Part shown: positions 6,878-10,861 of the stretch, one piece after another
How positions within the stretch are numbered: position 1 is the first letter of the stretch
Layout: each line of letters begins with the position of its first letter
Source of the DNA: Verrucomicrobiota bacterium
GTDB taxonomy: Bacteria; Verrucomicrobiota; Verrucomicrobiia; Limisphaerales; UBA9464
Length of the DNA: 10,861 nucleotides
Assembly (NCBI GenBank): GCA_026397675.1
Contig: JAPLUH010000057.1
Coordinates: 1 to 10,861, forward strand
Direction of reading: 5' to 3'
Made by a program: the position numbers and the translations under genes
Notes under the pieces: model-generated
Database searches by the model: none
What the model was told of the DNA's origin: nothing
What the model saw: the letters and a program-made list of their open reading frames with translations, nothing else

Positions 6878-8377
6878 ATGGCCAAAGCTAAGAAATCTGT
6901 CGCCGCAACCGCCCTCGCTGACGTTGCTGCCGCGCTACCCAACCTCGGCGCCTACGCCGCGAACACCCCGTCCGGTAAGGACTACATCGTCCGCGACCTC
7001 GCCCTCGCTGAATGGGGCCGTAAGGAAATCAAGGTCGCCGAGCACGAGATGCCCGGTCTGATGTCCGTGCGTAAAAAATACGCCAAGCAGAAGCCCCTCA
7101 AGGGTGTGCGTATCACCGGTTCGCTGCACATGACCATCCAGACGGCGGTCCTCATCGAGACGCTGGTGGACCTCGGCGCCAAGGTGCGTTGGGCCTCGTG
7201 CAATATCTTTTCAACCCAAGACCATGCCGCCTCGGCCATTGCCGTGACCGGCACCCCGGTGTTCGCCTGGAAGGGTGAAACGTTGGAGGAGTACTGGGAG
7301 CTGACCCTCAAGGCCGTCATCCACCCCGGTGACCAAGGTCCCGAGTTGGTCGTCGACGACGGTGGCGACGTGACCCTGCTCATCCACAAGGGCTATGAGC
7401 TCGAGCAGGGTGACAAGTGGGTCAACACCAAGAGCGGTTCGCACGAGGAGCAGGTCATCAAGGACCTCCTTAAGCGCGTGGCCAAGGAGAAGCCCGGTAT
7501 TTGGACCAAGATCGTTAAGGCTTGGCGCGGTGTCTCCGAGGAGACCACCACGGGCGTGCATCGCCTCTACAAGTTCGCCGAGCAGGGCAAGCTGTTGGTT
7601 CCGGCCATCAACGTGAACGACTCGGTCACCAAGTCGAAGTTCGACAACCTCTATGGTTGCCGCGAGTCGCTGGCCGACGGTCTGAAGCGCGCCACCGATG
7701 TCATGATTGCCGGCAAGGTCGCCGTGGTTTGCGGTTACGGAGACGTCGGCAAGGGCTCAGCCCACAGCCTGCGCGCTTACGGTGCCCGCGTCGTCGTCAC
7801 TGAGATCGACCCCATCAACGCCTTGCAGGCTGCGATGGAAGGCTTCGAGGTGAACACCATCGAGAGCACCCTCGGCGTCGGCGACATTTACGTCACCACC
7901 ACCGGCAACTGCGACATCATCACCGTGGACCACGTCCTCAAGATGAAGGACCAAGCGATCGTGTGTAACATCGGTCACTTCGACAACGAGATCCAGGTGG
8001 ACAAGCTCAAGGTCGCCAAGGGTGTTCGCATCGAGAACATCAAGCCCCAGTACGACCGCTATCACTTGCCCGGAGACAAGAGCATCTACCTCTTGGCAGA
8101 AGGCCGTTTGGTCAACCTCGGGTGTGCAACCGGCCATCCGTCGTTCGTGATGTCTACCTCGTTCACCAACCAGACGCTGGCCCAGATCGACCTCTGGCAG
8201 AACAAGGACAAGTACGAGAAGACCGTGTACCGTTTACCCAAGAAGCTCGACGAAGAGGTGGCCCGTTTGCACCTCGAGAAGATCGGCGTGAAGCTCACTG
8301 TGCTCACCAAGGATCAAGCCGGCTACCTGGGCGTGTCTCTGGATGGCCCTTACAAGCCGGAGCACTACCGGTACTAA
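6878..8377 (+). CDS. ahcY: S-adenosylhomocysteine hydrolase (adenosylhomocysteinase)
   Basis: The 499-residue protein is cytoplasmic and reversibly splits SAH into homocysteine and adenosine, using tightly bound NAD. After an alanine-rich N-terminal extension of about 25 residues comes the substrate domain. It has SLHMTIQTAVLIETL (82-96) and the QDHAASAIA region (114-122). The Rossmann motif GYGDVGKG is at 286-293, followed by the expected acidic residue after the second strand (TEID). CNIGHFDNEI (363-372) and the C-terminal NLGCATGHPSFVM region complete the site, and the protein ends in KPEHYRY, which closes the NAD pocket of the neighbouring subunit in known structures. Its length exceeds that of the roughly 430-residue human enzyme because of an insert at about 145-215, found in many bacterial AhcY. 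The ATG at 6878 lacks a Shine-Dalgarno, so translation may depend on metK. Terminator at 8408. Confidence 0.97.
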   Translation: MAKAKKSVAATALADVAAALPNLGAYAANTPSGKDYIVRDLALAEWGRKEIKVAEHEMPGLMSVRKKYAKQKPLKGVRITGSLHMTIQTAVLIETLVDLGAKVRWASCNIFSTQDHAASAIAVTGTPVFAWKGETLEEYWELTLKAVIHPGDQGPELVVDDGGDVTLLIHKGYELEQGDKWVNTKSGSHEEQVIKDLLKRVAKEKPGIWTKIVKAWRGVSEETTTGVHRLYKFAEQGKLLVPAINVNDSVTKSKFDNLYGCRESLADGLKRATDVMIAGKVAVVCGYGDVGKGSAHSLRAYGARVVVTEIDPINALQAAMEGFEVNTIESTLGVGDIYVTTTGNCDIITVDHVLKMKDQAIVCNIGHFDNEIQVDKLKVAKGVRIENIKPQYDRYHLPGDKSIYLLAEGRLVNLGCATGHPSFVMSTSFTNQTLAQIDLWQNKDKYEKTVYRLPKKLDEEVARLHLEKIGVKLTVLTKDQAGYLGVSLDGPYKPEHYRY

Positions 8378-8407
8378 TTCCCGGACGATTCGCCTTCGAC
8401 CCCTTCA

Positions 8408-8449
8408 AGCGGTGGCTGGACCCAGACAGGTCCCGCCGCCGCTTTTTTT
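8408..8449 (+). terminator. Strong rho-independent terminator of the metK-ahcY operon
   Basis: A 15-position stem (8408-8422 with 8429-8443) has 13 Watson-Crick pairs, one G-U pair and one T-C mismatch. It closes a 6-nt loop (CAGACA), and seven T follow (8443-8449). It starts 31 bp after the ahcY stop codon. This is a textbook intrinsic terminator on the plus strand. Confidence 0.92.
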
Positions 8450-8474
8450 CATTTTCAATTGTCAGGAGTGCGGA

Positions 8475-8760
8475 CGCCCGGTGAGGGCACCGTGCCTACA
8501 GCGCACCGCCTAGTTCACGGGTCCCCACGACCCGGTGCCCCCCCCCGCATTTTCCCTACGGCCCGGCATTTCAAGAAGGCGCCGAACCTGCAGATCGCCC
8601 GGTGAGGGCACCGAACCTACAGCGCACCGCCTAACCTGCGAGTCCCCCTGCAGGCCGGGTCACCCGACCCGGCGTCCCCCGCATTTTCCCTACGGCCCGG
8701 CATTTCAAGAAGGCACTGAACCTGCAGACCGCCCGGTGAGGGTTCCGGGCCTTTATGGGT
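8475..8760. repeat. Tandem intergenic repeat, two full units and a partial third
   Basis: Unit 1 is 8475-8595 (121 bp), unit 2 is 8596-8729 (134 bp), and a partial third unit starts at 8730. Each begins CGCCCGGTGAGGG. The first two share nearly identical 5' blocks (about 38 bp, with two changes) and 3' blocks from the CGCATTTTCCC at 8546 and 8680. The differing centre carries a hairpin in both: CGGGT/ACCCG (8518-8534) in unit 1 and GCCGGGT/ACCCGGC (8654-8673) in unit 2, which is 13 bp longer there. A run of nine C (8538-8546) is present in unit 1. The units look like copies of a dispersed, non-coding element, since no open frame is conserved between them. Confidence 0.85.
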
Positions 8761-8918
8761 GGCCTTTTGGGCTACATCCTGGGGTCCCGCCACAAACCCC
8801 ACCTCACCTGAGCGCCTAGGTAGGGCGATTTCTCCGAAAGCGCCGCTGCGATACAGACCGCCCGGACATACTCCTACTGCTGAACCAGCGGCCACGTCAC
8901 GGTGACCGTAGCCGGTTC

Positions 8919-8945
8919 GGGTCGTGGGTCGTGGGTCGTGGGTCG
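8919..8945. repeat. 7-bp microrepeat (GGGTCGT) x ~3.9
   Basis: Three perfect copies of GGGTCGT are followed by GGGTCG, and then by GGCCCGACC. The last repeat can pair with this (GGTCG-gcc-CGACC, 5-bp stem). The tract is purely intergenic. The repeats are seen directly; copy number could vary by slippage. Confidence 0.85.
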
Positions 8946-9084
8946 GCCCGACCGGCCAGCTCCCGCATCTCAATCCTCGCCCCGAGCCCAGGCCCATCCC
9001 AGGCGTCGTCGACGGCCTGAAGTTCTCGCGGTGCATCCCTCGCAGTCCCTTTTGGCGTTCCAGCCCTGACCGCAGCGTGTGCGC

Positions 9085-9414
9085 TTAGCCCTTGTTTTCG
9101 GGAGGAAGGGTTCCCGGTGACTCGATATCGGGCGGGGTCAATCCGGTGCGCGTGTAGAAGCGGGGGGTATTTTTGTCGCGCTTCAGACTCACTTCAAATT
9201 TTAGAGCGGCCTTGCGCGAAAGCTTGTCGTGCCGCCACACAATGGGCCAGGGGCCCGGTTGGCCGGTCCATTTGGCCACCTCGGTGTCGGCCGTCAGGGC
9301 GAATTGATCCAGGTGCTCGGTATGACCCACAAAGCAACGACCCGCCGGATTGCGGAGGACGAAGACGGACCAGATGTCGGACGGATCGGACGGAGCCGGA
9401 GCAGAGGATTCCAC
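9085..9414 (-). CDS. Small degenerate GIY-YIG domain protein
   Basis: From the GTG at 9414 the product is 109 residues. Residues 15-60 match the start of a GIY-YIG fold: IWSVFVLRNPAGRCFVGHTE holds VFV (17-19) in place of GIY and FVG (28-30) in place of YIG. KWTGQPGPWPIVW (48-60), SRKAALKFE (66-74) and LKRDK follow, like the second half of UvrC- and YhbQ-type small members. The likely catalytic glutamate is Glu74. The conserved arginine and histidine after the YIG strand (usually in DLERRL..H) are not seen: the region reads HLDQFALT. So it may have lost nuclease activity. No in-frame ATG is near the domain; the frame is open to an ATG at 9561, but that extension has no recognisable features. 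The gene is isolated, and its role is unknown. Confidence 0.6.
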   Translation of the reverse strand: MESSAPAPSDPSDIWSVFVLRNPAGRCFVGHTEHLDQFALTADTEVAKWTGQPGPWPIVWRHDKLSRKAALKFEVSLKRDKNTPRFYTRTGLTPPDIESPGTLPPENKG

Positions 9415-9974
9415 GTCCCGAGCATGGGGCGGGTGACCTCGGAGTGGGAGCAGATTCGCTTCCTGCGGTAACGGACTCGCTAGCAAAGGGACTCTCCCCC
9501 GGATCACCGCCGCATCGAGGCCGAGGCACCATCGGAGAGGGTCTGGATCCCCTTCGCACAAAACTCGATGAGTCGTTTCTTTGGAAGGGATGTCAGTACC
9601 GGTTTTAAAACTACTGAGCCCAGAAACTCAACGGATCATCGATTGGGCCTCAGCTTGTCGGTTGCCCAAACGAATGGTGATCAACTCTGCTGGTCCCCGG
9701 ACACATTGGATCTTCATTGGCAGACGGATTAACCGCCGGCGTTCATCTTGAAAGGAGACGGATCCGATGACCCGGCAACGCTGAGGATTTCAAACCGGCA
9801 GTTTTCCTAGTATTTCGGAACGTTGCTGAGAGCCCACGTACCGAGCTGAATAAATCCGATGCCTTGGCCCTGGCTCATTGAGGCGACGGGATTCGCCGCG
9901 TTGGGCGCGCGGGATTTTCTCGAGGCGACCGGTCCGATCCCAGATTTCAGGGCTTCCATCTGGCTTCTGCAGAT
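9415..9974. other. Gene-poor stretch before the toxin-antitoxin operon
   Basis: No convincing gene was found. An open frame on the minus strand (up to 9561) is the possible 5' extension of the GIY-YIG gene; open frames on the plus strand here are its shadow. A hairpin with 9 paired bases and a one-base bulge spans 9614-9653 (CTGAGCCCA with TGGGC-CTCAG). Around 9753-9803 lies a sequence resembling parts of the SAM-I riboswitch core, too incomplete to call. An ORF from 9859 to 10167 overlaps the antitoxin gene and was judged spurious. Confidence 0.5.
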
Positions 9975-10003
9975 GGTTTACAAGGTTGACGACTTTGTAA
10001 ACC
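9975..10003. promoter_or_regulatory. Inverted repeat, candidate operator of the toxin-antitoxin operon
   Basis: GGTTTACAA (9975-9983) and TTGTAAACC (9995-10003) are perfect 9-bp arms separated by 11 bp. The spacer contains the candidate -35 box TTGACG (9986-9991), and the second arm ends 18 bp before the antitoxin start codon. Type II antitoxins with helix-turn-helix domains typically bind such palindromes and repress their own operon. The repeat is seen directly; the function is inferred. Confidence 0.65.
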
Positions 10004-10014
10004 GATGCGATATC
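9986..10014 (+). promoter_or_regulatory. Candidate promoter of the toxin-antitoxin operon
   Basis: TTGACG (9986-9991) is a 5-of-6 match to the sigma-70 -35 box. GATATC (10009-10014), 17 bp further, matches the -10 box at only 3 of 6 positions. If used, transcription would start at about 10021, next to the ATG at 10022, giving a leaderless mRNA. That would fit the lack of a Shine-Dalgarno. Confidence 0.4.
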
Positions 10015-10021
10015 TCGTCAA

Positions 10022-10600
10022 ATGACCACGGTCGCTTTGAAGCCCGCGGGGAGCTTGGGGTTGTCGAAAGACGACCAGGCGGTGGTGAAGGAGTTCAACA
10101 GCGTGCTGCGAAAGCATGCGAAGCGCTCGGCCGGCTCCTTGGCCCGACTGGCGGAGGTGGCGTTTAGCCATTCTTTTGGCGGGGGTTCCACCCGTCGGGA
10201 AAAGCTCGATCTGGCCATGGCTCGGGGAGTTTTGGCCCGGCAGGAGCTGATGGATGAGGAGGGCGGAAGTCTGTCGTCGGAGGCCGTATCCGGCCTCTTG
10301 GACCTCTCCAAGCAGGCGGTGATGAAGCGCTTGAAGGCCGGTACGTTGTTGGCGTGGCGGGAAGAGCGGCTGAAAGCGGCCCGGTTTCCACGGTGGCAGT
10401 TTGATTCCCATGGGCATGTGCTGCCGGGCTTCGAGGAGGTGTTGGGGATTCTTAATCAGGACGAACGTCTCGATACGTGGGCGAAGATGCTGTTCTTCCT
10501 TCAGGAGAAGCCGGCGCTGGGCGGAAAGCGGCCGTTGGACCTATTGCGCGAGAAGAAGCTCGATCAGGTGCGGATGAGCGCTCAGGCCTATGTCGAGTGA
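10022..10600 (+). CDS. Antitoxin with HTH and MbcA/ParS-like toxin-binding region
   Basis: The 192-residue protein is probably the antitoxin of a RES-type toxin-antitoxin pair, acting as toxin inhibitor and operon repressor. An N-terminal basic, helical part (1-80) precedes a probable helix-turn-helix (84-112; LSSEAVSGLLDLSKQAVMKR) with the DNA-reading look of an excisionase/MerR-like rather than a classic Xre module. It is followed by an aromatic segment RFPRWQFDSHGHVLPGFEEV (121-140). The C-terminal part has DTWAKMLFFL (151-160) and PALGGKRPLDLL (164-175), like the Xre/MbcA/ParS toxin-binding domain (DUF2384): a W, then FL, then LGG+xPL. The ATG at 10022 has no Shine-Dalgarno. Its stop overlaps the start of the RES gene by 11 bp, suggesting coupled translation. 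The call rests on family pattern and gene neighbour; a general transcription regulator is an alternative. Confidence 0.75.
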   Translation: MTTVALKPAGSLGLSKDDQAVVKEFNSVLRKHAKRSAGSLARLAEVAFSHSFGGGSTRREKLDLAMARGVLARQELMDEEGGSLSSEAVSGLLDLSKQAVMKRLKAGTLLAWREERLKAARFPRWQFDSHGHVLPGFEEVLGILNQDERLDTWAKMLFFLQEKPALGGKRPLDLLREKKLDQVRMSAQAYVE

Positions 10601-10861
10601 TCCGTCTTCAGGGCGTCGGGACACCTACCTGCCGCGCTCGGATTTCAACAACCTCAGTATCCCGATGTCGCGTCAGCCGAAGCGGTATTGGTTTCGGGTT
10701 CACCGATCAGAACTGCCGGCGATCGACTTCGGGATCCGGCCCTACCATCGTTTTTCGCATCCGGAATCCCTCTTTCCCCTGCTGTATGTGGGAGTGTCTC
10801 TCTCGACGTGCCTTTGGGAGTATTTCGGAGACGACGTTTTTAGGCGGAGGCAGGTGATTTC
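10590..10861 (+). CDS. RES-domain toxin (3' end outside window)
   Basis: This partial gene has 90 codons before the right edge. The ATG at 10590 overlaps the antitoxin end by 11 bp and starts MSSDPSSGRRDTYLPRSDFN. An ATG at 10665 (residue 26) is an alternative start. The RES signature follows: YWFRVHRSELPAIDFG (33-48), with the family's arginine likely Arg36, PYHRFSHPESLFPLLYVGVS (51-70), then LSTCLWEYFG with the likely catalytic Glu77. The conserved serine would lie beyond the window. RES toxins (MbcT, ParT, Xre-RES systems) attack NAD+ (hydrolysis or phosphorolysis) or ADP-ribosylate a target, and are neutralised by a cognate antitoxin with a DUF2384 region, as found just upstream. The activity of this copy and its substrate are inferred. 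No Shine-Dalgarno is evident. Confidence 0.82.
   Translation, partial: MSSDPSSGRRDTYLPRSDFNNLSIPMSRQPKRYWFRVHRSELPAIDFGIRPYHRFSHPESLFPLLYVGVSLSTCLWEYFGDDVFRRRQVI

Larger units (their letters stand above)
8450..9084. other. Gene-free stretch with repeats, between ahcY terminator and GIY-YIG gene
   Basis: I see no credible gene here. Several long open frames exist on both strands, but they run through the tandem repeat and have low-complexity, repeat-derived sequence (glycine, arginine, proline). The stretch holds the tandem repeat (8475-8760), a further short repeat-like piece near 8851-8865 (CAGACCGCCCGG) and the 7-bp microrepeat (8919-8945). The rest, 8761-8918 and 8946-9084, shows no feature that I recognise. 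Confidence 0.6.

Noticed and set aside
5647..6942. 431-residue open frame opposite metK
   Set aside because: It mirrors metK exactly in a GC-rich region and has valine/glycine/histidine-rich shadow composition; metK motifs are unequivocal.
8475..8760. CRISPR array
   Set aside because: Units are 121-134 bp with only two to three copies and no short repeat/unique spacer pattern; no cas gene is present.
8617..9036. 139-codon open frame on the minus strand across the tandem repeat
   Set aside because: It is made largely of repeat units and a microrepeat, with no recognisable domain.
9117..9608. 163-codon open frame on the plus strand
   Set aside because: It is antisense to the GIY-YIG gene, rich in arginine/glycine/proline, and has no recognisable domain.
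9859..10167. 102-codon open frame on the plus strand
   Set aside because: It runs through the candidate operator and into the antitoxin gene in another frame; its last half is a shadow.
10477..10857. 126-codon open frame across the antitoxin-toxin junction
   Set aside because: It is a shadow frame; the RES domain is read from the ATG at 10590 in a different frame.

Overview
The window looks like a chromosomal segment of a GC-rich, free-living bacterium. My best guess is Verrucomicrobiota or a close relative: housekeeping genes mostly lack Shine-Dalgarno sequences, metK and ahcY are paired, and structured intergenic repeats are present. No rRNA or taxon marker is visible, so the phylum is an inference. 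No rRNA, tRNA, CRISPR array, transposase or prophage gene was seen.

The left part (1-5333) is ordinary metabolism. It holds the 3' part of a medium-chain (quinone-oxidoreductase-like) dehydrogenase, then convergent cysK (cysteine synthase) with a strong hairpin at its 3' end. Divergent from cysK is an exported lytic transglycosylase with a C-terminal SLT domain. Next, on the minus strand, come trpD (anthranilate phosphoribosyltransferase) followed by a TauE/SafE-family transporter. Between the convergent transglycosylase and transporter genes sits a 21-codon ORF with the only textbook ribosome-binding site I noticed in the window.

The middle (5334-8449) is a methyl-cycle operon. After a 322-bp divergent region with several small GC hairpins and a palindrome come metK (SAM synthetase) and, 40 bp later, ahcY (SAH hydrolase). 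One enzyme makes the methyl donor and the other removes the inhibitory by-product. The operon ends in a very strong rho-independent terminator.

The right part (8450-10861) is accessory in character. It begins with about 630 bp without a gene, containing two full copies and fragments of a 121-134 bp tandem repeat and a 7-bp microrepeat. A small degenerate GIY-YIG domain gene follows on the minus strand, then another gene-poor stretch of about 560 bp. Last is a toxin-antitoxin operon: an antitoxin with a central helix-turn-helix and a C-terminal MbcA/ParS-like toxin-binding region, overlapping by 11 bp a RES-domain toxin cut by the window edge. A perfect 9-bp inverted repeat straddles the predicted -35 box of this operon and is a good candidate for its autoregulatory operator.
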